A stretch of 64,000 nucleotides of DNA from Mycobacterium alsense (GCF_002086635.1 NZ_MVHD01000002.1:186001-250000); one strand, 5' to 3'; shown: positions 8,527 to 16,887, counted from the stretch's first letter. Program-made: numbers and translations. Notes: generated by a model not told the origin, from the letters alone.

Positions 8527-9744
8527 ATGACCACCGACATTCGTGTTCTCGACAACGAGGAGGAGCTCGTCGCCGCGGCCAACGTGTTTCGTGCCGCCAT
8601 GATCGGGTTCCCGCCGCTGTCGAACCTGGAGCCCGGCCAGATCGGCAGGCTGCTCGAACCGGGCCGCACGATCGGGGCGTTCGTCGACGGCCACCTCGTG
8701 GGCACCGCCGACGCCGTGACCAGCCGGCTGTCGCTGCCCGGCGGCGCGACCGTCGGCCATGCGGCCGTGACACACATCGGGGTCCTGCCGTCGTACACCC
8801 GCAAGGGCATCGCCACCGACCTGATACATCACCAGCTGCGCGACATCTCGGCGCGCGGCGAGGTGGTCGCGACGTTGCGCGCCTCGGAGGCGCCCATCTA
8901 CGAGCGGTACGGCTACGGCGTGGCGAGTTCATCGCAGACCGTGGAGGTCCGGACGGCACGGGCGGCGCTACGCCCCGGCGTCGGCGCCGGCGGCCCGGTG
9001 CGGCTGCTGGACGGGGGCGAAAAGTGGGAAGCGCTGCCCCGGATCTACGCCGAGAATCGCCCGTCCCGCCCCGGCACCATCGACCGCCCCGAGGTGTGGT
9101 GGGAGGCCGTGCGCAAGCGCAGCGGATCCTCCTCGGCCCCTTCGTATGTTGCGGTACACGGCAAGCCCGGAGCCGAGTCCGGGTTCGTCCGTTACCGCCC
9201 CGTGGACACCGAGGCGTGGTTCGTCAGCGACCAGCGCACCATCGCCGTCGAGGATTTCTTCGCCCCCACCACGGACGCCTACCTGGGGCTGCTGCGTTTT
9301 CTGCTCGGGCTCGACCTCATTGACCGCGTGGTGTTCTGGATGCTGCCGATCGACGATCCGCTGCCCTGGCTGCTCGTCGATCGGCGCGCGGCGCGCGTGA
9401 CCGCGGTGCACGACGAAACCTGGCTGCGGGTCGTCGACGTGCGAAAGGCGCTGGCGGCGCGGGGTTATGCCGGCGATGGCGCGGTGACGATCTCCGTCGA
9501 TGACCCGCTGGTGCCGGGCAATTCGGGCAACTTCACCATCAGCAGCGACGGTGCGGAGCCCACGGACCGGCCCGCTGCGCTGCACATCGGCGTCGAGGGC
9601 CTGGGTGCCGTGCTGCTCGGCGGTACGACATGGCGTGGCCTCGCCGTCGCCGGGCTGGCCGGGGCCGACGACCCGGCAGCGCTTGCCTCGGTCGATCGCC
9701 TCTTTGCGGTGCCCGAGGCGCCGCACGCGGGGTTCTTCTTCTGA
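8527..9744 (+). CDS. Eis-like GNAT-family N-acetyltransferase
   Basis: A 405-aa protein with an N-terminal GNAT domain (VTHIGVLPSYTRKGIATDL is the acetyl-CoA pyrophosphate loop, about residues 80-98), a second atypical GNAT region and an SCP2-like C-terminal domain, as in the Eis family (Mtb Eis is about 402 aa). LRASEAPIYERYGYG is a family hallmark. It ends in three Phe residues, and in Eis proteins the terminal Phe carboxylate serves as general base, which fits catalysis. Eis enzymes acetylate amines of aminoglycosides, peptides or other substrates. It is a paralogue rather than clearly Eis itself. Its TGA overlaps the next ATG. Confidence 0.85.
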   Translation: MTTDIRVLDNEEELVAAANVFRAAMIGFPPLSNLEPGQIGRLLEPGRTIGAFVDGHLVGTADAVTSRLSLPGGATVGHAAVTHIGVLPSYTRKGIATDLIHHQLRDISARGEVVATLRASEAPIYERYGYGVASSSQTVEVRTARAALRPGVGAGGPVRLLDGGEKWEALPRIYAENRPSRPGTIDRPEVWWEAVRKRSGSSSAPSYVAVHGKPGAESGFVRYRPVDTEAWFVSDQRTIAVEDFFAPTTDAYLGLLRFLLGLDLIDRVVFWMLPIDDPLPWLLVDRRAARVTAVHDETWLRVVDVRKALAARGYAGDGAVTISVDDPLVPGNSGNFTISSDGAEPTDRPAALHIGVEGLGAVLLGGTTWRGLAVAGLAGADDPAALASVDRLFAVPEAPHAGFFF

Positions 9745-10700
9745 TGATCGCGATCGTCGGGGCGGGGATATGCGGCCTCGCGGCCGCCTACGAGTTGTCG
9801 CGTCGCGGAGAGCGTCCGATGGTGCTCGAGCGCGGCCGGCCGTTCGCCGAGCAATCCGCCGGCCTGGCCCGCATTTTCCGCGTCGCGCACCGGCGCCCCG
9901 CGCTATGCCGGCTGGCGATGCGTGCCCGCGATGGCTGGCGGCGCTGGGAGGCCGAACTCGGCGCCGGGCGCCTGCTGGGTTCGGAGGGCTTCGTCGCCGC
10001 CGGCGCCACCGAAAACACCGCCGCGGCAATGGCCGCCGCCGGCGCCGACTTCTCCTGGCTGGACCGGTCGGGGATCACGGCGCGCATCCCCTTCGTCGCC
10101 GCGCCCTGGGAAGCCGGGGTGTTCGATCCGCTCGGCGGCAGCCTGCGCATCCGCCGCGCGCTGGTCGCCTTGGCCCGGCACGCCGACATCGTTCGGGCGG
10201 CGGTCGTTTCGGTCGCCGACGACGGCGCGGTCACACTCGCCGACGGCAGCGTCGTACGCGCGGCGCGGGTGCTCATCTGCGCGGGTGTTCAGACGCCGAC
10301 GCTCTTCGGCCCGCTCGGCGTCGAGTTCGGCCCGCACACCCGCTTCACCTACGAGGGTCCCGCCAAGAACACAGCAGCCGGCGCCGCGTGCCTTTCCGCG
10401 CCCGAGGGCTACGGGTTGCCCCTCGGCAGCACCGGCCGCTGGGCGTTCGGCCAGGAGGTGCCGGACCCCGCGACCGTGCGCGCGCTGTTCCCGTCGCTGA
10501 GGCCCGTGGACCGGGTCGACTGCTTCACGGCGCGCGCCCCATGGCTGGACTCCGGCGGCGACGGCTGGACGGTGGCCCGGCGCGGCCGCGTCGTCGCATT
10601 CGTCGGCAGCAACCTGATGAAGTTCGGGCCCCTGCTGGGCCAGCTGCTGGCCGCTGCCGTGCTCAGCGACGAGCTGCCGGGCGAGCTGACGACGGTCTAG
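9744..10700 (+). CDS. FAD-dependent oxidoreductase (DAO / sarcosine-oxidase-like)
   Basis: A 318-aa flavoprotein with the N-terminal dinucleotide-binding motif VGAGICGLAAAYELSRRG and a C-terminal segment (GSNLMKFGPLLG) resembling the second FAD contact of the D-amino-acid/sarcosine oxidase family. It starts at ATG 9744, sharing bases with the TGA of the acetyltransferase gene, so the two are coupled. It is somewhat shorter than typical sarcosine oxidases (about 380 aa). It probably oxidises a C-N bond of a small amine, but the substrate is not known. No signal peptide is seen. Confidence 0.82.
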   Translation: MIAIVGAGICGLAAAYELSRRGERPMVLERGRPFAEQSAGLARIFRVAHRRPALCRLAMRARDGWRRWEAELGAGRLLGSEGFVAAGATENTAAAMAAAGADFSWLDRSGITARIPFVAAPWEAGVFDPLGGSLRIRRALVALARHADIVRAAVVSVADDGAVTLADGSVVRAARVLICAGVQTPTLFGPLGVEFGPHTRFTYEGPAKNTAAGAACLSAPEGYGLPLGSTGRWAFGQEVPDPATVRALFPSLRPVDRVDCFTARAPWLDSGGDGWTVARRGRVVAFVGSNLMKFGPLLGQLLAAAVLSDELPGELTTV

Positions 10701-10748
10701 TGGGAACGCGGGCACCCCGCGAAACCAATTGCGTGGCAACGGAGTCAG

Positions 10749-11246
10749 TTATTTGTCCGAGCGCAGTTGCGGCTGCGGCAGCTTCTCACACAACTCGGCG
10801 AGGGTGGTGCGCAGCTCGGCCAGCCGCTCGGCGCCGATGACGGCCTCCACCTGCGCATCCAGCCAGGAGCTAACCGCCAGGGCGTCGGCCAGCAGATCCA
10901 ACCCCGCTTGCGTGTAGCGCACGATCTTGGCCCTGCCGTCGTGCGGGTCGGCAACGCGCTCGACGAAGCCCAGGTCTTCGAGCTCCGACACCACCTGGCC
11001 GACGGCGTTGAGCGACACATCCTGGGCCCGCGCGATGTCGCTGATCCGGCTGCCCTCCCAGGCCAGGAACACCATCAGCCGGGCGTGTGCGGGCCGCAGC
11101 CTGTTGTAGCCCAGCGCCTGACCGCGGGCCAGGCTCGCGCGCGTCATCCACTCACCGAAGTCGATCGCGTGGCGCTGCAGCGAGTTCGATTGGAACTGAT
11201 GCAGCCGGCGCTCGCTGGGCCGCGATCGCCTCCGAGCCGCACTCAA
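10749..11246 (-). CDS. MarR-family transcriptional regulator, divergent from P450 gene
   Basis: A 165-aa winged-helix regulator: RISDIARAQDVSLNAVGQVVSELEDLG is the recognition helix region and DPHDGRAKIVRYTQAG the wing. It is read away from the P450/AveC genes with about 200 bp between them, and that region contains an inverted repeat (11347-11366) that recurs before two more genes of the module. It is thus the best candidate for the regulator of the module. MarR proteins often respond to phenolic or lipidic ligands; the ligand here is unknown. Confidence 0.9.
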   Translation of the reverse strand: MSAARRRSRPSERRLHQFQSNSLQRHAIDFGEWMTRASLARGQALGYNRLRPAHARLMVFLAWEGSRISDIARAQDVSLNAVGQVVSELEDLGFVERVADPHDGRAKIVRYTQAGLDLLADALAVSSWLDAQVEAVIGAERLAELRTTLAELCEKLPQPQLRSDK

Positions 11247-11346
11247 CGTAAATCACACCTCCGAAACGCGGCCTGGCCTGATTGGCGACGTTACCGTGCC
11301 CCGGAGGCTACCTCAGCCCGCCCATTGCCGGCACAAACCCCTTACT

Positions 11347-11366
11347 TAGTGAAGGCTGCTTCACTA
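11347..11366. promoter_or_regulatory. Operator candidate, copy 1: TAGTGAAG-N4-CTTCACTA
   Basis: Perfect 8-bp arms TAGTGAAG and CTTCACTA are separated by GCTG. The site lies in the MarR-P450 intergenic region, 82 bp before the P450 ATG. Related sites with the same four-base spacing occur before both AveC-like genes (12708-12725 and 13718-13737), which makes chance unlikely. Confidence 0.75.
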
Positions 11367-11448
11367 CACTGTCGACCATCGTCTTTTTCGTCCACGCAAG
11401 ATATCGAAGCCCCGCGGGTGACCGCGCCGTGAAGGGACGCCACGAACG

Positions 11449-12651
11449 ATGATCGATGAAAAGACCCACTATGGCGCCGAATACGCGTTCGTACGGGGAC
11501 CGGACCCGGCCTGCTCGAACTTTGCCCGGCTGGATGACGTGCAGCGGCAACACCGGCCTTTCCTGCACGCCGAGGAGGCCGACGGTTACTGGGTGTTCAC
11601 CGACCATGATGTGATCCGCGAGGGCCTGCAGCATCCCGAACTCTTCTCGAACCGCGTCATGGTGCCGATCGAGCCGGACCCGCAGTACAAGTGGATCCCG
11701 ATCATGCTCGACCCGCCCGAGCACACGAAATGGCGGCACGTGCTGGGCCTGTACTTCTCGCCGGGTCGGACCAAGGCGCTGGAAGACGAGCAGCGAGCCT
11801 TCGCCATCGAGCTCATCGAGAAGGTCCGCGACCGCGGGTCCTGCGACTTCTACCGCGACTTCGCGGCCGTCTTCCCGACGACGATCTTTCTGCAGATCAT
11901 GGGCCTGCCGATCGAAAAGCTGCCCGATTTCATGGTGTGGGAGGACAAGATCCTGCACGCCACACCGGAAAACGACCCGGACCATTCGCGGGGGGTCGAA
12001 GCCATGATGGAGGTCGTCGGGTACTTCGGCGAATTGATCGCCGCCAAGCGGGCCGACCCGCGATTGCGGGCCGACGACATCGTCAGCAACGCCCTCGACT
12101 GGCGCATCGACGGGGAAGCGCCGTCGGACGCCGATCTCCTGTCGTGCATGCTGTTGCTCTTCATGGCGGGGCTGGACACCGTTGCGTCGCAGCTGTGTTA
12201 CTCGTTTTATCACCTGGCCACGCACCCGGGTGACCGCCAGAAGTTGGTCGCCGACCCGTCACGAGTACCACAGGCGGTGGAGGAACTGGTTCGGGCCTAC
12301 CCCATCGTGCAGACCGCCCGGATCGCGACCCGGGACATCGACTTCCACGGCTGTCCGATCAAACGGGGCGACATGGTGGCTTTCCCGCTCGCCATGGCCA
12401 ATCGGGATCCCCACGAGCACAGTCGCGGCGGCACCGTCGACCTCGACGCCCCGTCGCCGCGGCATATCGGTTTCGGTGCCGGCCCGCATCGCTGCCTCGG
12501 CTCGCACCTGGCGCGCCAGGAGATGACGGTTGCGTTGCAGGAGTGGCACCGGTTGATCCCCGACTACGAAATCTCGGACGAGTCGGCGGTTTCCGAACAC
12601 ACCGGCGGGGTGTTCGGCATCGATCGGCTGCCGCTGAGGTGGGACCCGTAG
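11449..12651 (+). CDS. Cytochrome P450 (class I bacterial type)
   Basis: A 400-aa soluble P450. The heme-ligand loop is FGAGPHRCLG with C349; the I-helix oxygen-activation motif is AGLDT (240-244); ExxR is E279-R282. It inserts one oxygen atom from O2 into an organic substrate using ferredoxin and reductase electrons. It leads a module with two AveC-like membrane proteins and has a perfect inverted-repeat operator 82 bp upstream. No ferredoxin is adjacent; one is encoded at 27547-27735. The HTKWR segment of the C-helix region is standard. The substrate is probably lipidic given the membrane partners, which is inference. Confidence 0.95.
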   Translation: MIDEKTHYGAEYAFVRGPDPACSNFARLDDVQRQHRPFLHAEEADGYWVFTDHDVIREGLQHPELFSNRVMVPIEPDPQYKWIPIMLDPPEHTKWRHVLGLYFSPGRTKALEDEQRAFAIELIEKVRDRGSCDFYRDFAAVFPTTIFLQIMGLPIEKLPDFMVWEDKILHATPENDPDHSRGVEAMMEVVGYFGELIAAKRADPRLRADDIVSNALDWRIDGEAPSDADLLSCMLLLFMAGLDTVASQLCYSFYHLATHPGDRQKLVADPSRVPQAVEELVRAYPIVQTARIATRDIDFHGCPIKRGDMVAFPLAMANRDPHEHSRGGTVDLDAPSPRHIGFGAGPHRCLGSHLARQEMTVALQEWHRLIPDYEISDESAVSEHTGGVFGIDRLPLRWDP

Positions 12652-12686
12652 CGGCGATCCAAGCCGCGCCGAAACGCCGTCCGGGG

Positions 12687-12725
12687 TTGACACCACCCTG
12701 CGAAACTGGTGAAGATACCTTCAGT
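12687..12725 (+). promoter_or_regulatory. Promoter and operator copy 2, before first AveC-like gene
   Basis: TTGACA at 12687-12692 is followed after 18 bp by GAAGAT at 12711-12716. The operator GGTGAAG-ATAC-CTTCAGT at 12708-12725 sits on this -10-like element. The same TTGACA-N18-GAAGAT arrangement is repeated before the second AveC-like gene. Binding on the -10 would repress. Confidence 0.65.
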
Positions 12726-12752
12726 ATTAGCCCCCCGACTCGAGGCGGCCCG

Positions 12753-13670
12753 ATGATCCTTGCCGGCGAGTTCCCAGTGCCCCCGGCCACCCTGCATCCC
12801 GGCGGCGTGTGGTTCTTCAACTGGATCGTTCCCATCATCGGAAGCGTCTTCATCGTTCTCGTCATCGCCGACGTGATGCGCCGTCGGCGGCTCACCTGGG
12901 GGTTTCTGTTCCTGTTCAACAGCATGGCGATCTACTGGATGGAAAGTCTGGGCGACTGGGGCCAAATGCTTTATTACAGCCCGGCCTTCGCCCGTCACCA
13001 CCTGTTGGAGTGGCTGCCCCTGAAGACGCCCCACGACCCACTGTTCATGCCGTTCGCCTATGCGGTGTATTGGGGCGTGCACGCGCTGCTGATCCTTTGG
13101 CTGAGCCAGTGGCTGAGCACCAAGACCGGCTGGAGCATGCTGAAATCCGTTCTGGTGCTGGCCGTCCCGGTCAACTACGCGTGGGACTTCACGGTCGAGG
13201 GCTCGGCCACCGCACTCGGCTGGTGGACCTACGATCCCGGCATCGGTTTGGTCCTGCAATGGGGCAGCGGCGGTCGCATCACGCTGTTGTGGACGATCGG
13301 GCTGATGTGTCTTTGGCCCAACCTGATCGCCTACTGGGCCGGCAAGCCACCCATCCGCGGGCTCAACCACCTCGAGCGGTTCTGCCGGCTGGACCGGTTC
13401 ACCGTGCCGAAGCGGGCGGACAGCCCGCGGCCATCCGCCACGGGCGCAGGCGCCACGGCGGTCGCGCTCGCGCCTACGGCGTCGCGGCTGACCAAACAGC
13501 AGGAGTTCGACGGTTACCTGAACTACGAGGTGACGATCCCGCGCTGGCGATTCGAGGTGCTGCGGCTTGCGGCCTGGTTCGTCGGATTCCAGGTCAGCTT
13601 CTTCGTCTACCTGACGCCGCTGTTGATCATGCGCGGACTGACCGGCGCCGAAAGCCCGTACGTCCCATAG
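12753..13670 (+). CDS. Spirocyclase AveC-like membrane protein, first copy
   Basis: A 305-aa hydrophobic protein with about six membrane segments. The family-like core includes GDWGQMLYYSPAFARHH, EWLPLKTPHDPLFMPFAY, NYAWDFTVEG and GWWTYDPGIG, rich in conserved His, Asp, Trp and Tyr that could form an active site in the membrane. It is closely similar to the next gene along its whole length, so the two arose by duplication; the main divergence is a Pro/Ala-rich stretch before TKQQEFDGYLNYEVTIPRWRFE. AveC of avermectin synthesis performs spiroketal cyclisation; the mycobacterial members have no known reaction. It has its own promoter and operator. The family call is from memory of the pattern. 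Confidence 0.8.
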   Translation: MILAGEFPVPPATLHPGGVWFFNWIVPIIGSVFIVLVIADVMRRRRLTWGFLFLFNSMAIYWMESLGDWGQMLYYSPAFARHHLLEWLPLKTPHDPLFMPFAYAVYWGVHALLILWLSQWLSTKTGWSMLKSVLVLAVPVNYAWDFTVEGSATALGWWTYDPGIGLVLQWGSGGRITLLWTIGLMCLWPNLIAYWAGKPPIRGLNHLERFCRLDRFTVPKRADSPRPSATGAGATAVALAPTASRLTKQQEFDGYLNYEVTIPRWRFEVLRLAAWFVGFQVSFFVYLTPLLIMRGLTGAESPYVP

Positions 13671-13697
13671 CCGCTGGTGTCGGGGCGAGTTGACGTG

Positions 13698-13737
13698 TTG
13701 ACAGCACAACTACATTTTAGTGAAGATAGCTTCACCG
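13698..13737 (+). promoter_or_regulatory. Promoter and operator copy 3, before second AveC-like gene
   Basis: TTGACA at 13698-13703, an 18-bp spacer and GAAGAT at 13722-13727 repeat the spacing seen before the first AveC-like gene. The operator is TAGTGAAG at 13718-13725, spacer ATAG, then CTTCACCG at 13730-13737; the GTGAAG/CTTCAC core is perfect. The promoter duplication suggests the whole promoter-gene unit was duplicated. Confidence 0.7.
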
Positions 13738-13762
13738 TTTCGCTGCCCGAAGGGAGCGGCCC

Positions 13763-14692
13763 ATGTTGCTAGCGGCACAAGGCCCGGTGCCACCGGCCAC
13801 GCTGCATCCTGGCGGAATATGGTTCTTCAACTGGGTCATCCCGATCGTCGGCGGCTTGGTCATCGTTCTTGCGATAGCCGATGTCGTCCGGCGCCGCCGT
13901 TTCACGTGGGGATTCCTGTTCCTGGTCAGCAGCATGAGCATCTACTGGGGCGAGACCATGGGCGACTGGGGTCAGATGCTCTACTACAGCCCCGCCTTCG
14001 CCCGCCACCACATGCTGGAGTGGCTGCCGCTCAAGACGCCGAACGATCCGCTGTTCATGCCGTTCGCGTACGCGATCTACTGGAGCGTCCACGCCGTGCT
14101 CGTGCTGTGGCTGAGCCAATGGATCGGCAAGCGCCTGGGATGGAGCCTGCTCAAGGCGATGCTGGTGCTGGCCGTCCCGGTGAACTACGTGTGGGACTTC
14201 ACCGTAGAAGGCACCGCCAGCGCGCTGGGCTGGTGGACGTACGACCCGGGAATCGGTCCGGTGCTTCAGTGGGGCAGCGGCGGGCGGATCACCCTGCTGT
14301 GGACCATCGGGATCATGTGCGTGTGGCCCAACCTGATCGCCTACTGGGCGGGCAAGCCGCCTATCAGGGGGCTCAACCACCTCGAGCGATTCCTCCGCCT
14401 GGACCGGTTCACGTCACCCAAACCCGTCGCCGGTGAGCCGGAGGTGTCCCCCGCGCGGCCGGGCACCACCGCCACCGCCGTCGCGGTCGCCGAGGCGCCG
14501 GCGCGACGCACCAAACAGCAGGAGTTCGACGACTACCTCAACTACCGCGTCACCATCCCCCGTTGGCGTTTCGAATTGATGCGCCTGGGGGCCTGGGTGT
14601 TGTGTTTCCAGGTCAGTTCCATTGCCCTGATGGGCATCCCGCTGCTGCTCGTGCGGACCCTCACGGGCGCCGAAAGCCCTTACATTCCATGA
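13763..14692 (+). CDS. Spirocyclase AveC-like membrane protein, second copy
   Basis: A 309-aa paralogue of the upstream protein with the same membrane layout and motifs (GDWGQMLYYSPAFARHH, EWLPLKTPNDPLFMPFAYAI, NYVWDFTVEG, GWWTYDPGIG). GAAGGGAGC is the ribosome-binding site before ATG 13763. The extreme C-terminus of both copies is GAESPYxP. The two could form a heteromer or act on successive substrates of the P450 product. It is followed after 21 bp by a 61-aa membrane protein. The reaction is unknown. Confidence 0.8.
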   Translation: MLLAAQGPVPPATLHPGGIWFFNWVIPIVGGLVIVLAIADVVRRRRFTWGFLFLVSSMSIYWGETMGDWGQMLYYSPAFARHHMLEWLPLKTPNDPLFMPFAYAIYWSVHAVLVLWLSQWIGKRLGWSLLKAMLVLAVPVNYVWDFTVEGTASALGWWTYDPGIGPVLQWGSGGRITLLWTIGIMCVWPNLIAYWAGKPPIRGLNHLERFLRLDRFTSPKPVAGEPEVSPARPGTTATAVAVAEAPARRTKQQEFDDYLNYRVTIPRWRFELMRLGAWVLCFQVSSIALMGIPLLLVRTLTGAESPYIP

Positions 14693-14713
14693 AGCGAAGG
14701 GACACCGAACCTC

Positions 14714-14899
14714 GTGGCTGACACCTCAGATCACTCGCGTCGACACCCCCACGAGCTGCCGCCGGAATACTTCCTGCCGCCGGCCACCAACGCGGCGCTG
14801 TGGGCCGAAACCGTCAAGCTGGTCGCCGGCTCGTTCGCCTTCATCCTGGTGCTGGCGATCGTCGTGGTGCTCACCCAGGGCATCGTCATCAAGGTCTAG
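14714..14899 (+). CDS. Small single-span membrane protein, 61 aa
   Basis: It starts with GTG at 14714 after a GAAGGGAC ribosome-binding site, 21 bp from the second AveC-like gene. A hydrophilic Pro/His-rich N-terminus (HPHELPPEYFLPP) is followed by one membrane helix at about residues 34-58 and a very short Lys-containing tail. It is probably the last gene of the P450/AveC module and may be a small subunit or stabiliser of the AveC-like proteins. No family is recognised. Confidence 0.7.
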   Translation: MADTSDHSRRHPHELPPEYFLPPATNAALWAETVKLVAGSFAFILVLAIVVVLTQGIVIKV

Positions 14900-14987
14900 C
14901 CGCGCGGCGCCGCAGCCGCAGGCGCCTAACGTGATCTCTTGCGCCGCATGACCATTCGCGAGAGTCGCCCCACGGCGCCGGTGGTCC

Positions 14988-15269
14988 TCAGCCGTGCGGA
15001 GCCTCGGAGATCTTGGTGTCCGGCTTGCCCACCGTCTGGCAATACGTCATCGCCGACAACCGGGTCGCCGTGATCTCCACGTTGGTCGGATCAGACCCGC
15101 TCTTGTCCTTGAGCATCTTGCTGACCTCTTCGTTCTGCTTCTTCTCGTCCTGGGTGGTGAAGTCCTTGCACTTGGTGTCGCCGCCGGTGTTGACGATCTG
15201 CGAGGCCGAACACGCGCCGGACAGCAACGCGGCGGCCGCGATCGTGGCCGCAGCAATTCGCTTCATCAT
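14988..15269 (-). CDS. Putative lipoprotein with HdeA-like pattern
   Basis: A 93-aa protein from ATG 15269, chosen because AGGAGGG lies just upstream; a longer in-frame reading to 15323 has no such site. A signal peptide (MKRIAAATIAAAALLSGAC) ends in a lipobox-like LSGAC, so it is likely lipid-anchored outside the membrane. The mature part has two further Cys (TKCKDF and MTYCQ) around a charged helical stretch (DEKKQNEEVSKMLKDK). The Cys-DF...DE...Cys pattern resembles periplasmic acid chaperones of the HdeA type, which I offer only as a fold guess. It stands alone, convergent with the AveC module. Confidence 0.75.
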   Translation of the reverse strand: MMKRIAAATIAAAALLSGACSASQIVNTGGDTKCKDFTTQDEKKQNEEVSKMLKDKSGSDPTNVEITATRLSAMTYCQTVGKPDTKISEAPHG

Positions 15270-15374
15270 TTGCCCTCCTGGGTCGAAGTCGTGATATCTG
15301 TTCACCAAACGACCGTATTTCAAACCCCATGCGATTTCGCGCCGGCAAATGGCGTATTTACAACGCCACCGCGG

Positions 15375-16412
15375 CTATAGGAGGCCGCGCAACGTCTCGA
15401 TCAGCTTGATCCGCTCGGCGGCGGTGCCCGCGATGGGCGCCACGTTCAGGGTGGTCACCCCCGCCTCACGGAAGGCCGCCAGGCGTTCCTTGACGAACTG
15501 GGGGCTGCCGATCAAGTTCACGTCGCGCACGAGTTCGTCGGGCACGACCTTGGCGGCGCCGTCCTTGTCGCCGGCGAGGTAGAGCTCTTGGATCCGGTCG
15601 GCCTGGGGGCCGTACCCGTATTTGGTGGCCAGCGTGTGGTAGAAGTTTTTGCCCTTGGCGCCCATTCCGCCGATGTAGAGCGCCAGGTGCGGTTTGACGA
15701 ATTCCCGTAGCGACTCGACATTTTCGCCGATGGCGAGGACCGGGCCGGCGAATATCTCCAGCTTCCCCAGCCGGGGATCCCGGTTGGCCTGACCCGCGGC
15801 CAGCGCGTCTCCCCACACGTCGCGCGCCTTCTCCGGCAGATAGAAGATCGGCTGCCAGCCCTCGGCGACCTCGGCCGCCAGCTCGACATTCTTGGGGCCC
15901 AGCGCGGCCACCAGGATCGGGATACGTTCCCGCACAGGGCGATTGATGAGCTTGAGTGGTTTCCCGAGTCCGGTCCCCTGTCCGGCGGGGAGCGGAATCG
16001 TGTAGTGCTTGCCTTGGTGTTGCAGCGTTTCGCGGCGCCACACCCGACGGCAGATGTCGATCACTTCGCGGGTGCGTGCGATCGGCGCGTCATAAGGGAC
16101 CCCGTGGAAACCCTCGATGACCTGGGGGCCAGACGCGCCGAGGCCCAGCGTGAACCGGCCGTCGGAGACGTAGTCGAGACCGGCGGCCGTCATCGCGGTC
16201 AGGGTCGGCGTGCGCGTGTACAGCTGCAGGATGCCCGAGGCCAAATGAACCCGTTGCGTGCTGGCGGCCAGGTAGCCCAGCGCGCTCACCGCGTCGAACG
16301 AATACGCCTCGGGGACAAAGACGATGTCCAACCCGGCGCGTTCCAGGTCGGCCACTTCGGCGGCGACCTCCTTGAACCCGCCCGCGTAATTGATTCCCAA
16401 CCCGATCCGCAT
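15375..16412 (-). CDS. LLM-class F420-dependent oxidoreductase (345 aa)
   Basis: A luciferase-like TIM-barrel protein. The N-terminal MRIGLGINYAGG, the central SGILQLYTRTPTLTAMTAAGLDYVSDGRFTLGLGASG and IPILVAALGPKNVELAAEVAEGW are typical of the F420-using branch in mycobacteria. It likely transfers hydride between F420 and an organic substrate. It lies 12 bp after an NTF2-like gene on the same strand and is probably co-transcribed with it. The substrate is unknown. Confidence 0.9.
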   Translation of the reverse strand: MRIGLGINYAGGFKEVAAEVADLERAGLDIVFVPEAYSFDAVSALGYLAASTQRVHLASGILQLYTRTPTLTAMTAAGLDYVSDGRFTLGLGASGPQVIEGFHGVPYDAPIARTREVIDICRRVWRRETLQHQGKHYTIPLPAGQGTGLGKPLKLINRPVRERIPILVAALGPKNVELAAEVAEGWQPIFYLPEKARDVWGDALAAGQANRDPRLGKLEIFAGPVLAIGENVESLREFVKPHLALYIGGMGAKGKNFYHTLATKYGYGPQADRIQELYLAGDKDGAAKVVPDELVRDVNLIGSPQFVKERLAAFREAGVTTLNVAPIAGTAAERIKLIETLRGLL

Positions 16413-16424
16413 GCCCAGATCCCC

Positions 16425-16856
16425 CTACGCGCCGGCGAACTGCTCGGCCAGCTCGAGGGCCTCGTGCCGGATCCGGTCGAACTGGGCGCCCATCGCCTCG
16501 GCCAGGGCCTGCGCGCCGGAAAGCGGCCGGACCATCACCATGAAGTCGTCGATCAGGCCGGCATCGTCGAAGTGCAGGAAGTCGCAGCCCATGACGGTCA
16601 CACCGGGCACCCCGGCCAACCCCGCTTCGAACACGAGCGCGTGGTCGCGCCCACCCGGGTCGGCGATCTCGCGGACATACCGAAAGTCCTCGAACACCCG
16701 CATCACACCCCGCAGGATCGCGGCGGTGATCGGCTTACCCACGTAGGGCTTGAACGCCACCGGGCTGGTGAACACCACGGTGTCGGCCAGCATCGCCTGG
16801 ATCGCCGCCTCGTCCCGGGCCTCGACCGCCGCGCGGAACGGATGCTTGGTACTCAG
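16425..16856 (-). CDS. NTF2/SnoaL-like protein with a likely CTG start
   Basis: A protein of about 143 aa of the nuclear-transport-factor-2 fold, with sequence through MLADTVVFTSPVAFKPYVG, VMGCDFLHFDDAGLIDDFMVMVRPL. The reading frame clearly extends upstream of the ATG at 16793 (STKHPFRAAVEARDEAAIQA is coding-like), but no ATG, GTG or TTG exists there. CTG at 16856-16854 is preceded by GCGGAGG with six bases between, an ideal site. NTF2-like proteins are small isomerases, hydrolases or binding proteins. It is the first gene of an operon with an LLM oxidoreductase and is divergent from a PadR gene. Confidence 0.75.
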   Translation of the reverse strand: MSTKHPFRAAVEARDEAAIQAMLADTVVFTSPVAFKPYVGKPITAAILRGVMRVFEDFRYVREIADPGGRDHALVFEAGLAGVPGVTVMGCDFLHFDDAGLIDDFMVMVRPLSGAQALAEAMGAQFDRIRHEALELAEQFAGA

Positions 16857-16873
16857 GAGACACCTCCGCGTTA

Positions 16874-16887
16874 GTCAACTTGTTGAC
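16874..16887. promoter_or_regulatory. Perfect palindrome GTCAAC-TT-GTTGAC, PadR operator candidate
   Basis: It lies in the 31-bp gap between the divergent NTF2-like (start 16856) and PadR (GTG 16888) genes, directly abutting the PadR start. Location and symmetry indicate control of both transcripts, probably by the PadR protein itself. Confidence 0.6.

Noticed and set aside
14900-14987. GC-rich palindromes (GCGGCGCCGC, AGGCGCCT) between the AveC module and the lipoprotein gene
   Set aside because: Short self-palindromes with no clear stem-loop architecture; not called as a terminator.
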